Shown here: piece by piece, positions 8,137 to 17,556 of the stretch
How positions within the stretch are numbered: the first letter of the stretch is position 1
How the letters are laid out: each line of letters starts with the position of its first letter
Source: Chara braunii
Lineage: Eukaryota > Streptophyta > Charophyceae > Charales > Characeae
DNA: 23,201 nucleotides
Assembly (NCBI GenBank): GCA_003427395.1
Contig: BFEA01000362.1
Coordinates: 1,168,997-1,192,197, forward strand
Direction of reading: 5' to 3'
The notes under the pieces: generated by a model
The model's input: only the letters and a program-made list of their open reading frames with translations
Database searches by the model: none
What the model was told of the DNA's origin: nothing
Made by a program: the position numbers and the translations under genes

Positions 8137-8683
8137 ATCAATCAATTGCAAAAACCTCGAGACGTCATCAAGAAAAGAAAACACTCACGCGACCCCCAAT
8201 CAATCTTTTTCTACACGAGAGAGAGAGAAAACACTTGTCAACTTGATCATGCATGTAGCTAACGGACCGACCCGCAGCTCGGGTTTAGTGAGCCAACGCG
8301 ACGTTGATCCGAGGTGCCTTGTTTCTCAAAGTCGCCCTGCGGCTCGGGTGCTGAGGTCGTGCAGCATAAGGCAGATGGCATGCACAGTACATACAGAGCT
8401 ACAGATCTAAACACTCTTGCATTCTCGGACAAAATCCCGACAACAATCGTCTAATCAACTCAAAAAAAAAGGACGCATACCTTCATACATACATTCACTG
8501 TGAAAGGTGCGAAAATGAGATATGCGCAGAGACGAAAAGGATGGATCGGTACAATACATATGCATCCACCGTTCACAAGACAACAAGACGGGGTTCTTGC
8601 ATAGGGGGACTACCCAGGAAACTAATAGAAGAGTTATGGAAGAAGTTTTTTCACACAAGAACAGTATGCAGACTCATTTCCAT

Positions 8684-8750
<67 letters not shown>

Positions 8751-10086
8751 CATCATTCAAAAATAGAGGAGAGAAAGGGAGATAGAAGCGAACGAGATTC
8801 AAAAATAGGATGTTCGACGTTGCCGCCGCACACTCACACCAGAGATAAAGATCCGCAATCAACAAAGGCGCATTCGCCGTTAATTCCAATTATGGCCCCA
8901 GGCCAATCACTCACTCAATCATCGATCCTCATACCCGCAGCGACGATCCCGGCCGTCGCGTGCTAACTCCCACCACTACGATTGTCACCCCGCCGACGTA
9001 AAACTCGGCGCGGTTCGCCCCGATCCCACAGTCCGTCGTGGCGATCAAGCGTGCAACCGGCCAGCCTATCGTCAGCCCGACAGGGCTTTCCGACTCGCAC
9101 CAACCACTCTGCCTAGCCACTGCTTCCCAGAAGCTGGCTTGAGAGTCGAGAACGTAACAGAGATCTGCGGACGCGCTTGCGGGTTTTATAGTTGCGACAG
9201 GGGAGATTAGAAGGGGGAGAAGGCAACAGGAAAGCCGAGGTGTAAGAGGAGAAGGAGGAGAAGACTTTGAGACGAGTGCTCTACGAACGCCATGCTGATC
9301 CCTCGGAACTCAAGGTTCAACCAATCAGATTCGTCGCTCGATAGGAAGGCCCTATCGATCCACGCAGCTGATTGGCGAGCGGGAGTTATCGGGGAATTGA
9401 TTGCGCGTCGTACGCCCGGCTCAGAAGGTGAGAAGGGAAAAGGCGCGAGAGGCGGCGCAAGACGGGTCCAAGATTCAGATGATCGAGAAAGGGAAATGGG
9501 CGCTCGAAAGCAAAGCGGGAGAGAGAGAGGGAGAAGAAAATCAGTTACGGGAAGAGAGAAAAAGGAGGGAGAAGGGAAGGGAGGAGTGGGACGGGGTGAT
9601 GCAGGGGACAGAGAGGAAGAAGTTTTTGCATGCACGGTGCCGTTAACAGAAAAAAGAGAAAAAGGCATCGAAACAGTTACAGCTGGCTCCTAATTGAAAA
9701 TTGACATCACCATATCCGCGCGCAAAAAAGCGACGCGGAAAAAGGAAATCCTACGCTTATTCATGTCCGAGCGAAATTCCGAAAGTTTTCCCCGGCGCGC
9801 CCAAGAACATTTACACACCCAAAAAGGACACATCGAAGTTCCACTTATCCTGGAATTCCCAACTGCCGAGCCCAATTCCCAGTGCGCTTCGCTAAGGCGC
9901 ACGTAAATTCCCATGTATTTCCCGTCTTGCAAAAAGAAAAACAGAATTTCGAAGTAAAAAAAGCTCTCAGAAAAAGGAAAATGCGACCTCCGAAAACAAA
10001 AACTTGAAACGGGGTTTTCCCGGGGTTGGTGTGATATAAGCAAAAGAAAGGGTACGAAAAATGGCACGGGGTCGGGAAGTGGTTCG
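8137..10086. other. Stretch without a supported gene
   Basis: Apart from the (GA)28 tract this 1.95-kb stretch holds only short or overlapping opposite-strand ORFs without recognisable domains. A purine-rich + strand segment (about 9416-9670) generates long but low-complexity frames on both strands. A TTTTATA at 9184-9190 is TATA-like but has no gene to serve. I see no RNA gene here. Confidence 0.6.
8692..8747. repeat. (GA)28 microsatellite
   Basis: A perfect dinucleotide run preceded by GTGTGT. Ser-Leu and Arg-Glu ORFs across it are artefacts of the repeat. Confidence 0.98.
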
Positions 10087-10812
10087 TCACATAGTCTCCA
10101 TGGTCTTCCTTTTTTCGCTCTCCAAAGCAGTAAGTCGACCCTCAATCTCCTTCTGTAAATCAGAGTTGACGTTTCCTCGACCGATCTTTTCGATCTCTTG
10201 CCATATTCTCTTGTTGTCTTTGTTGATCTTAGTCAACAATTCAATCCCAGAAGTCGAGTCTCGGTCCTTGTTCGAAATAGCCGAATCGATAATCGCCCTC
10301 ATTCTCTGCTCCTTTTCTATCACCTTCATTTCTTTCTCCAACTTTTTCTTCTCTTCTTCCTCGGCTGCCCGTTTCACTTGTTCCACCTTCTCCTTGTCCT
10401 TGGCTTTTTTCATCCGTCGCTCCTTCTCCTCCCTTCTCTCATTCACTAATTCCATCAAAAGTGCTGACATGTCCAGATCTCGTTGGTAAACCGTGTTACG
10501 TGGCCTGTCATTCCTCCTGTTTGGCGGTGGGTTAGTACCAGCACTGACATAGCCGCCATTCGTAACTCCAGAAGATGAGCTCGAGGTCGGCACAGTAGAA
10601 GAGATAGGAGGGGGAGGGGGAGGGGGAACGGAAACAATGTTCACAGGACGTTGAACGTTGGATGGGACAGGTAATAAGGGAGGTCTGGAAGAGGAGGAAG
10701 GGTGATAAGCATGTACTTGAGAGACAATCGGACAATCCCGAACCAAGTGGCTATAGTCGCCACAAGCCAAACAAGCCTTCGGAGCAGGAGGGGGATTTCC
10801 ATAATTGGCCAT
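10087..10812 (-). CDS. Zinc-knuckle and coiled-coil protein, gag-like
   Basis: I chose the ATG at 10812 because the product then starts MANYGNPPPAPKACLACGDY; an upstream ATG at 10890 would add 26 hydrophobic residues. A CCHC knuckle CLACGDYSHLVRDC (C-x2-C-x4-H-x4-C) sits at residues 14-27. A Pro/Ser-rich region follows with a run of seven Pro (IVSVPPPPPPPISS), then a highly charged Lys/Glu coiled coil over about residues 125-240 (for example EERRMKKAKDKEKVEQVKRA). The stop is TGA at 10089-10087. A nucleic-acid-binding knuckle plus a multimerising coil suggests a retroelement gag-type protein, and a TGGTATCA motif lies about 110 bp upstream. No pol follows. It could instead be a host CCHC protein exon. 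Confidence 0.6.
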   Translation of the reverse strand: MANYGNPPPAPKACLACGDYSHLVRDCPIVSQVHAYHPSSSSRPPLLPVPSNVQRPVNIVSVPPPPPPPISSTVPTSSSSSGVTNGGYVSAGTNPPPNRRNDRPRNTVYQRDLDMSALLMELVNERREEKERRMKKAKDKEKVEQVKRAAEEEEKKKLEKEMKVIEKEQRMRAIIDSAISNKDRDSTSGIELLTKINKDNKRIWQEIEKIGRGNVNSDLQKEIEGRLTALESEKRKTMETM

Positions 10813-10919
10813 CGCTACTACTGTCTTAACAACCAATCGATAAAGCCACAGAAAAATAAACCCTAGAAAATACCCACAATCATCCGACAAGATTCAGAGG
10901 ATGAAAACCTTATGTCGAA

Positions 10920-10931
10920 GAGGTGATACCA
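10920..10931 (-). promoter_or_regulatory. Candidate primer binding site upstream of the zinc-knuckle ORF
   Basis: The minus strand reads TGGTATCACCTC; the first eight bases match the initiator tRNA-Met primer site. It is about 110 bp upstream of the ATG at 10812, the same relation as the site upstream of the gypsy gag. Confidence 0.3.
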
Positions 10932-11285
10932 CCGCTTAGTCGATCAGTTAAACCTACGTCGCACAAATCAAATGACTGCCCACCAAGAGAAGTCAATACT
11001 TAACAGGTTAGCAATCTACTTCATGTTGTGAATGGTCAATCCATTGATATCTCAAACCAACACGGAACTCCATGCATACACGCAACGTCAATCAGAATAG
11101 ATGGGAGGAACACCATAGACAAGAGGTAGTCAAGGTCTTCAACTTAGATAAAACTTGAAGTACAACGAGGTCAAACAAAAAACCGTAGCTATATTGCACC
11201 GGACTCAACTTAGCTCGCTAGACCTTCCTCTGGCAGTTTCCCGACACTACCGAAACAACTGCCCGACAAGACAGTACGAGCGTGC
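10932..11285. other. Stretch without a recognised feature
   Basis: About 350 bp with no ORF, RNA or repeat I can support. If the zinc-knuckle ORF is a gag, this could be its former 5' LTR, but no second copy is seen. Confidence 0.4.
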
Positions 11286-11541
11286 TACATTAACCTTTTT
11301 TTTTTTTTTTTTTTTTTTTTGACTCTGCTGCAGATTCTGCTCAATGCGAACCCCCCCCCCCTTCGAACATCAGCTGCAGACTCTGCTCAATGTCGATCGG
11401 GGGATCCAGTGGTCTACCTCTAGGTGGCGGGCTCCAAGCATGCCCAAGAAGGTACATGAGGCCAATGGGGATTGAACCCACGACCTCCTGAATGCCACTT
11501 GCGTGCCTTACCAACTGAGTTAGGCCATTGGATTTACATTA
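11286..11541 (-). mobile_element. tRNA-derived SINE
   Basis: In minus orientation the element has a tRNA-like head (11531-11462), an unrelated body, and a poly(A) tail of 25 (T25 at 11296-11320 on +). A 7-bp candidate target duplication TACATTA occurs at 11286-11292 and 11535-11541, each within three bases of the element. The body carries two 20-bp copies of GCTGCAGATTCTGCTCAATG (11327-11346 and 11373-11392, one mismatch) separated by an 11-base C run. SINEs have a Pol III promoter and depend on LINE enzymes. Confidence 0.75.
11462..11531 (-). ncRNA. tRNA-like SINE head with Pol III promoter boxes
   Basis: The 7-bp acceptor-like stem is perfect (CCAATGG with CCATTGG), the A-box-like segment is TGGCCTAACTCAGTTGG, and the B box is GGTTCAATCCC. 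The T arm folds. The D arm is short and no clean 5-bp anticodon stem can be drawn, so this is a tRNA relic used as a promoter rather than a working tRNA gene. Confidence 0.7.
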
Positions 11542-11551
11542 CGGTTTAAAC

Positions 11552-11764
11552 TCGGGTGACTGTTTGTTTGTTTGTTTGTTTTTTAAATAAGGGTCAGGTA
11601 AGCGAGCTTACCTGTATGACCCCTCCTTGGCCCCAAAAAAAAAAAAATTATTATCGTGTGGTCCGATGGACCACTAGGATCAGATATTAAACTGATCAGA
11701 AAACAGATACTACGCTTGATCTATTTTTAAGCAAAAGGCAGAGAAAGGTATCGGGTGACTGTTT
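11552..11764 (-). mobile_element. U2 snRNA-derived retroposon with 14-bp target duplication
   Basis: Read on the minus strand from 11751, the sequence begins ATACCTTTCTC, continues through GATCAAGCGTAGTATCTG and ATCAGTTTAATATCTGAT, a 7-bp stem GTGGTCC/GGACCAC, ACGATAATAA and a T13 run: this is the 5' half of plant U2 snRNA, including the branch-site-pairing GTAGTA (11713-11708), stem IIb, and the Sm-site position. The 3' part is not U2-like; it has a strong hairpin (11591-11622) and an A-rich (AAAC)n tail. Perfect 14-bp copies of TCGGGTGACTGTTT flank it (11552-11565 and 11751-11764). The duplication, tail and full 5' end indicate LINE-type retroposition. Confidence 0.85.
11591..11622. other. 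Strong hairpin in the 3' body of the U2-derived retroposon
   Basis: CAGGTAAGC and GCTTACCTG (11595-11603 and 11606-11614) are perfectly complementary with a two-base centre, and GGGTC/GACCC extends the stem outward across a small bulge. Such 3' stem-loops are used by some LINE enzymes to recognise their RNA; that role here is inference. Confidence 0.6.
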
Positions 11765-12069
11765 TCGCTTCCTCGCCTGGGTAATTAAGGGGTCATTACC
11801 GCAAATTCTACAGTTCATCTAACATTACGGTTAATTTACGAAGTAGATTACGGTTAGTATTGAGTTGTATGTTGCTCTCCTTCGTTGGATTCGGTGCGAT
11901 TGAGTACAGAGGATGTGGCCGGGCGGGGATCATCTGCGATGACCATGGGCCTGATGCCGCTGCCAACATCAGGTGTGTCGTTTTTCTAGTTTTCTTAGAC
12001 TATACGATCTTCCCCTGGTTAAAAAAAAAAAGGCTCGCTGTTCACCTGTGTATTAGATTCGTGCATGCA

Positions 12070-12196
12070 GTTGGAATCAACGTCACTAATCATTTTTTAT
12101 TAGGTATTAACTTTTAAGTAAGGGTTAATTAATGGATAGAGTTGGAATCAACGTGACTAATCTAAGACTTGTTGCTTAGGTATTAAGTAAGGGTTA
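12070..12196. repeat. Diverged tandem direct repeat, about 71-bp period
   Basis: GTTGGAATCAACGTCACTAAT at 12070-12090 recurs at 12141-12161 with one change, and each is followed by AGGTATTAA...AAGTAAGGGTTA. The surrounding 11766-12300 otherwise shows no supported gene. Confidence 0.8.
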
Positions 12197-12311
12197 CTAG
12201 TGCAAAACTGTACACTAGATTTCTAGGGTTAAATTTTGCAGTAGGTTACGGTTTCCGAATTGTATGCTGCTCTTGGAGTTTTCGGTGGTTTTTCGGGATC
12301 TTTTATGTTCC

Positions 12312-12364
12312 GCGGTTATATACTTAGCCCGTTTTGAGGCTAAGTACATAAGTAACATAACCGC
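12312..12364. other. Two-tier hairpin
   Basis: The inner stem is TACTTAGCC/GGCTAAGTA (12321-12329 and 12338-12346, 8-base loop); the outer stem is GCGGTTAT/ATAACCGC (12312-12319 and 12357-12364). All pairs are perfect. Function unknown. Confidence 0.7.
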
Positions 12365-12553
12365 CGAACAGAAAGCTTAGCAGAGCCCAGCACGTAGTAA
12401 TCTTAAGCTTAAGCTGCGTCCAGGGCTTTGCGTGGCAGGAGAGTCTTGCTCAGCCCAACGACTGCGGTCAATGATGTAAGCGACCCTGGCCCTGTTTCCC
12501 AGCATAAATTGATTGGATAAATCATAAACTGGGAGACAAAAAAAAAAAAAAAG

Positions 12554-12660
12554 GGGGGGGGAGGCTAACTTCCGTAGAGTCACAAAAAGGAGTTAGAATT
12601 GCACTATATATTGGGCAAGATACACTTTGCAGTGTTTGCACTTGCACTTCGGGCACCCTA
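12554..12660 (-). repeat. Dispersed repeat, copy 1
   Basis: Read on the minus strand this matches a + strand segment at 21838-21930. Shared blocks include GTATCTTGC, AGTGCAATT and TTTTTGTGACTC, ending in a long C run. A trinucleotide tract lies just upstream in both copies: (AAC)12 here, GAT-rich in the other. Confidence 0.65.
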
Positions 12661-12677
12661 CCTGGCCACAACCATGG

Positions 12678-12678
12678 G

Positions 12679-12713
<35 letters not shown>
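12678..12713 (-). repeat. (AAC)12 tract at the LINE 3' end
   Basis: A perfect trinucleotide run (GTT on +) follows ATGTTA of the 3' UTR. Many LINEs end in simple repeats, but the neighbouring dispersed repeat also carries a trinucleotide tract at this place. Confidence 0.85.
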
Positions 12714-12715
<2 letters not shown>

Positions 12716-12957
12716 ACATAAATTGGCTCCATTCTATTGGTGGGGAGCTGCACCTGCTGAAAACCGGGTCCAGCGTCCCTTTTACATAGTTTTGGCTGGA
12801 ACATAATACAAAGTATTGCTGTGACAAAAAGAGAGCTACCTCTTCAGCATCAACATGCTGCCATATTACTACTTTTTCCACTAGCAGCCCATTCCCTCCA
12901 TCCCATCCTAATGAACCACTAAGATACTTTTGCCTATTGATCTTGAATATAAATCCA

Positions 12958-15207
12958 TCAGTTTACCCCCCCCCCATACCACTGAAGATCCACCAAAGCC
13001 AGGTCCGAAGGGGGAAAGGGATCCGGGAAAAATTCTGGAGCTCTCAAAAAGGCACCTGGCTTGATATCAAACCAATCATGGAAGATGATCTTGTAATCCC
13101 TCTTGATTATTTTGCCGTCCTCTTCCTCTCCTGGCCATACCACATACCCCAATTTCCTTCTTGGAGAATCCCCAAGCCAGTCCTTTGTGAAACTCTGTAT
13201 TTTTTTCTTTATATCCTGTTTTTGGTGTAACGTATTAATCTCTTCTGTAGTTTTTTCCCATTGGTATCTAACCTCCGTTTCCACCTGTTGTTGTACTAAT
13301 TCAGACATTTCTTTGCCATCAATTTCTACCTTTTCCATTGTGTAGACACATCTTCTATACCATAACACCCATAGTAATGATTTCCTTCCTATGCTAAATA
13401 AATTTTGTTGAAAATTGGATAAGTGGAAGAGGACAGGGCACCAGTATCCCAAGAGTATCGCCCTCCAATCCCATGGCCAATCGAGGTCTGTTAGCCTATT
13501 CCAAACATAATCCCAACGTCTCCATAGTAGCTTTGCCCCCGGGCATTGTAAAAAAATATGTTCAATCGTTTCCCTTATCTTTTTGTTAGGAAACGTCTCC
13601 ATACATCCATCACACCATGGCAGAGCAACCCCCCTTTGCTCCAACGTGGAATGATCAATCAACCGGTCGTTAGTAGGCAGACATCGATGAATAATCTGCC
13701 ATTGAAGTGAAGCAAACTTGACCGGTCTTTCCTTGAAACCTTGGCCCCACTTGATTGGTCTAAGTAGATCCATTGAAACATTCAGATGTCTTGCCCACCG
13801 TTCTTGTACTATTGCAAAAACATCTATTTGCGGACGTAACAATCTATATGAAGCTTTGACCGATAAAGATTGTAACTTCTGCACTTTACTCCTCCTATTG
13901 GCCCGCCAAGTCCACTCCGCAGGATCTAAAAGGAGATCAGGTATTGGAGTATTAGGGTCAAATATCCTCCATGTGTTGGAAACTTGACAGTACATAGATT
14001 TTATTCTATATAAAGAATCAACCTGAAAAAAAAACACTTTGTCTTGATTATGTTGTGATATGGTATAGTCCCTCCGACTTGCAAAGACATTTATTAGGGC
14101 TCCATCTTTTTGAATTTTCAGAATCTTTCCCACCACCTTAGATCCCTCCGGTAGATGTGCACATACCCAATCTCCTATGCAGAAGACAGATCTCCTCTTT
14201 AAGATGTTCAACCAAGCTAGAGGAATGAACGAAGTAATGATCTCCAAATTTTCCTCTAACTTATATGCATACTTGATTTCCTTCCTTAATTGCTCTACGG
14301 ATTTCCAACTTTTATTCCCTGCATTCCACAAGTCCTTAATCCGAACTATACCATGTTTCACCCATGTGGACCATGGGGATGTGGAGCTTATAAACACCTT
14401 TCCGTTTGCATCTGTAATCCGTCTATTGCCAAAAATTGGTTGTCGAAGTACCTCTTCATACCTGGAGGGAGGTGAATTATTAGGTATGGGTAGTTTACGC
14501 CAGATTTTTAATATGTTTACCCAAAAACTATCCAGCACTAGATCTCTTCGAACCTCCCCCCTTTCTCCTTCCTTTACGGAGTGTGTCTTGGGCTTAGGAA
14601 TCGCCGAATACCTATCCTCTACCCAAGTTAGCGGGTGTACGTTACTTGTGGTTTGTGGAGCCAATCTGCGTATTTGCTCCAATGCCAAAGAATGCCAAGG
14701 GAGATCCATGTCAAAGATTAAATGTTTAATCCATTGAAGAAACAGTGCTTGACATTGCATTATTGGATCCAAAATACCTAGACCTCCCTTGGCTTTGGTT
14801 TGTATGAGAACCTGCCATGCCACTTTTGGGATCACATGAGGTGTCTCGTGGTTGCCACGCCATAAGAAAGTCGTAAGCTGCCCACTGAGGTCTTTAGCAG
14901 AATTTTTGTTAAGAGCCCATAAGACAGATTTATACCAGATTGAAGCTAGGATTACATTATTAATAACTAAAGCTCTGTCAAACAGAGAAGTATGTAAATT
15001 TTTCCATTGCTTCATTTTTCGTGTTGCAGGGGTTGTAATCCAGACATCGTTAGAAATTGGTTTCCCTTTAGCTGTGAGCATCACCCCCAGTACTCTGATA
15101 GGAGCATCTATTTCCAACCACTTAACTTAAGAATTCTCAAGTGGCCTATCCCCTTGAGAATGAATCCACCAACCTTGTGTCTTACTTCCCCAGTTGACTT
15201 TCATATC
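12958..15207 (-). pseudogene. LINE ORF2, RT thumb and C-terminal zinc region
   Basis: After DMKVNWG and TAA 15129-15127 the frame is open for 719 codons from 15117 to TGA 12960-12958. It includes APIRVLGVMLT, the plant LINE signature FLWRGNHETPHVIPKVAW then GGLGILDPIM (residues 84-120), and a zf-RVT-like region at 465-535 (ASLQWQIIHRCLPTNDRL, C502-x2-C505, H520, C525, LQCPGAKLLWRRW). This region probably binds RNA or stabilises RT. No RNase H domain was recognised. A G-rich codon run precedes the stop. Confidence 0.88.
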
Positions 15208-15957
15208 CTATAGAAGGGAAAATTTATTCATTAATGTTTTTATTTCCTCCATATTTCCATGAGATGCTTCCATCATTATAGTTTGATCATCAGCAAACAT
15301 GGAGCATATTGGTATAACTTTCTCTGGAATACCGGATATATGAAGTTTTTTAATATTTCTATTTATTCTTAAATTTGCTCCTAATGCTTCCATTATAATT
15401 ACAAATAGAAAAGGAGTTATCGAGTCTCCTTGTCTTACCGATCTTTGGAGATGTATTTCTGGTGATAATAGACCATTCACTTGAACCCTTGTAGTGACAT
15501 TCATGTGCAGTATCGTAATCCATTTACGAATTATTGGACCGAAATTCATATTTTCCAAACATGGGTCTAAAAATTTACAATCCACATGATCGTACACTTT
15601 CTCAAAATCAATGAATACAAAGGCAGCGTTCTGATGATTCTGTCGGGACAATTTAATCATCTCATTTATGAGCAAGATATTATCCTGGATATTCCTATCT
15701 TTAATGAATCCTGTTTGCGAAGCATGAATGATTTCTGGCATTATTGGAATAAATCTATTAGCTATAGCTTTGGCCAGCATCTTATAAACCACAGTAAGTA
15801 AAGTAATTGGTCTATAGTTTCTTATATTTGTCTTATCCCCTTTTTTATATAGTAAGGTTAATATTCCTTGACCAACAATTTCTCCCATATTTCCTGATTC
15901 TTGAATTTGCCTGTAAAATTTCATTAAATCTTCCAAAAAATACGGCCACATTATTTT
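15208..15957 (-). pseudogene. LINE ORF2, reverse transcriptase core
   Basis: Non-LTR RT motifs are complete: NYRPITLLTVVYKMLAKAIA, QTGFIKDRNIQDNILL, motif A AFVFIDFEKVYDHVD (catalytic Asp in FIDFEK), motif B RSVRQGDSITPFLF, and motif C SMFADDQTIMM (FADD). The Val-Tyr in motif A replaces the usual Ala-Phe. The frame ends with FSLL and TAG 15210-15208, where intact elements continue to a GMKIN-like block; DMKVNWG does follow in frame. Confidence 0.94.
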
Positions 15958-16596
15958 TCAAAATTCTTTAGGGAAACCATCGAAACCCGGGGTCTTATCC
16001 TCCTCCATTTGTAATAACGCAGTCCTAATTTCATCCTTAGAGATGGGTTCCTCCAGTCTTTCCTTTTTTTGTTGTCTTATTTCTTGTGTCAAAGGGGTAA
16101 AAAACTCCTGAATGTCCGAATTAAACCTATCTATATTTACCTTTGAAACAAAAAGATTTTTGAAAAAATCATATGCCACTTTCAAACTCTTGGCTGAAGT
16201 GAATTTTTCTTGCTGAGGTGTCTGTAGAGGATCCACTAATCCTTCAATAGATGTTCTCCTAGCTCTAACCCTAGCCATGAAAAAGAATGATGAGTTCATT
16301 TGTCATTCTGTTGAATGCTTACTTAATTTGCCTCTGATCATGTACCCTTGCCAACAGTGTTGAGCAAAGGTTAGAATTTGATACTTAAGATTCAGAATAT
16401 CCACCGGTTGAGATGATTATTCAAGATTTTCCTGTTGTTCGTATTGAAGAATTTGTTCTTGAATCCTTATTTCCTGATTATATCTTTCTTTGGCTAACTT
16501 GGAATATTTATTATACTTTTTGGCCAAAAATAGCAGTCCATTGTTAAACCATACTATGTACGATTCATGTCTATCCTTGGTAGAATGCCAGTATTT
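15958..16596 (-). pseudogene. LINE ORF2, linker between endonuclease and RT
   Basis: The frame continues with a helical, Gln/Lys-rich region (KKYNKYSKLAKERYNQEIRI), TAA 16419-16417, TGA 16305-16303, and MARVRARRTSIEGL. The RT entry block follows: EEPISKDEIRTALLQMEEDK then TPGFDGFPKEF, matching the APGPDGFP block upstream of plant LINE RT. TGA at 15960-15958 interrupts directly after it. Confidence 0.8.
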
Positions 16597-17556
16597 CTAT
16601 ACATCTTGTATATAGATTCTAAAATCTTTTTTTTTAAGGAGAGATGAGTTAAGTTTGTAGAACCCCCTGCCTCGATCTGGTTTCTTTCTGAAAGAGAGTA
16701 ACGTCGCGGTCATCTTGTGATCCATTCCAGGCCATGGACTTTGAGGAAAAATATTTACTCCCGTCAAAGCGCCGTCTAAGTCCTCAGACATGAGAATCAG
16801 ATCAATCCTAGATCTTGACTGGTAAGGGGTACCAACATTCCTTATACACGTATATGATCGTTCATGTGGATATAATTGTCTATACGTATCAAATAGATTT
16901 TCTGATTCACATAGTTGTTGAATAATAAATTCATCCTCTTCTATATAAGAAAGACATGAATCCGAAATCCTCCATCTATCTAACCATCTATCTGGAGCCG
17001 CATTAAAGTCTCCTGCGATGATAATAGGTTGTCCTCTAGGGATATGATCCTTAATGTTCTGAAAAAATTGTCTACGCTCTTGTACAGTGTTAGGATTAAA
17101 AATGTTGATGACGCAAATTATCTCTATTTCCAACATTACCAATGTAACCAGCCATCTACCCTACTCTTGATATTCCTTCTTATATACTATTTGTACCCTA
17201 GAGCCAGGTGATACCCAAATGGCTACCCCAGCTGATCCATTAGTCGTGGAATAGGCTTGGTATTTTTGAAAGGGTCAAGCTAGATCATGTGCCCTGTTAT
17301 GCTTAGGGGTGTTCGTGAGGTGAGTTTCCTGAATACAAATTAAATCAGGCCAAGATCTCCCTCCAACACCTTTCAATTGTTCCATAATTGTCTTTCTCTT
17401 TACCGCATCTGCTGTTGCCAAGCTATTTACATTAAGAGACCTAAGATCCAAGTCTGCATTTTGAGAAGCACGCAACCAAGACGAATTTTTACCGTAAAAA
17501 ACCTGTAGTGCATCCATTCTGAATCTCAAAGGTTTCTTACTAATTCATTTATTCAT
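16597..17556 (-). pseudogene. LINE ORF2, APE-like endonuclease domain
   Basis: ORF2 starts at ATG 17556, overlapping the ORF1 stop. Endonuclease blocks are RSLNVNSLATADAVKRK, DLICIQETHL (metal-binding Glu), IIIAGDFNAAPDRW (GDFN), SYTCIRN, SRIDLILMSEDL and SPWPGMDHKMTATLL. The last block has Met before Asp-His where Ser is usual; the Asp-His pair remains. This enzyme nicks target DNA to prime reverse transcription. In-frame stops are TGA 17547, TGA 17277, TAG 17163 and TAG 16599 (first bases). Confidence 0.88.

Noticed and set aside
8522-8889. ORFs on both strands across the GA repeat
   Set aside because: They exist because a dinucleotide repeat has no stops; no other coding signal.
9207-9693. 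Overlapping 133-153 residue ORFs on opposite strands
   Set aside because: Purine-rich low-complexity sequence; no motif, no start context, mutually overlapping.
9690-10145. 151-residue minus ORF
   Set aside because: Overlaps the zinc-knuckle ORF in another frame and has no recognisable motif.
10061-10489. 142-residue plus ORF
   Set aside because: Antisense shadow of the coiled-coil region; Ser/Phe/Leu-rich as expected from the complement of Lys/Glu codons.
11462-11531. Functional tRNA gene
   Set aside because: Acceptor stem and B box are good, but the D arm and anticodon arm do not fold properly and a SINE body with a poly(A) tail follows.
11610-11751. Functional U2 snRNA gene
   Set aside because: Stem I is disrupted, the 3' half is unrelated to U2, no plant snRNA promoter elements lie upstream, and target duplications flank it.
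11860-12117. Exon-like plus-strand ORF ending at CAG-GTGTG
   Set aside because: Short, no family recognised, and neighbouring sequence repeats diverged copies of itself; not enough to call a gene.
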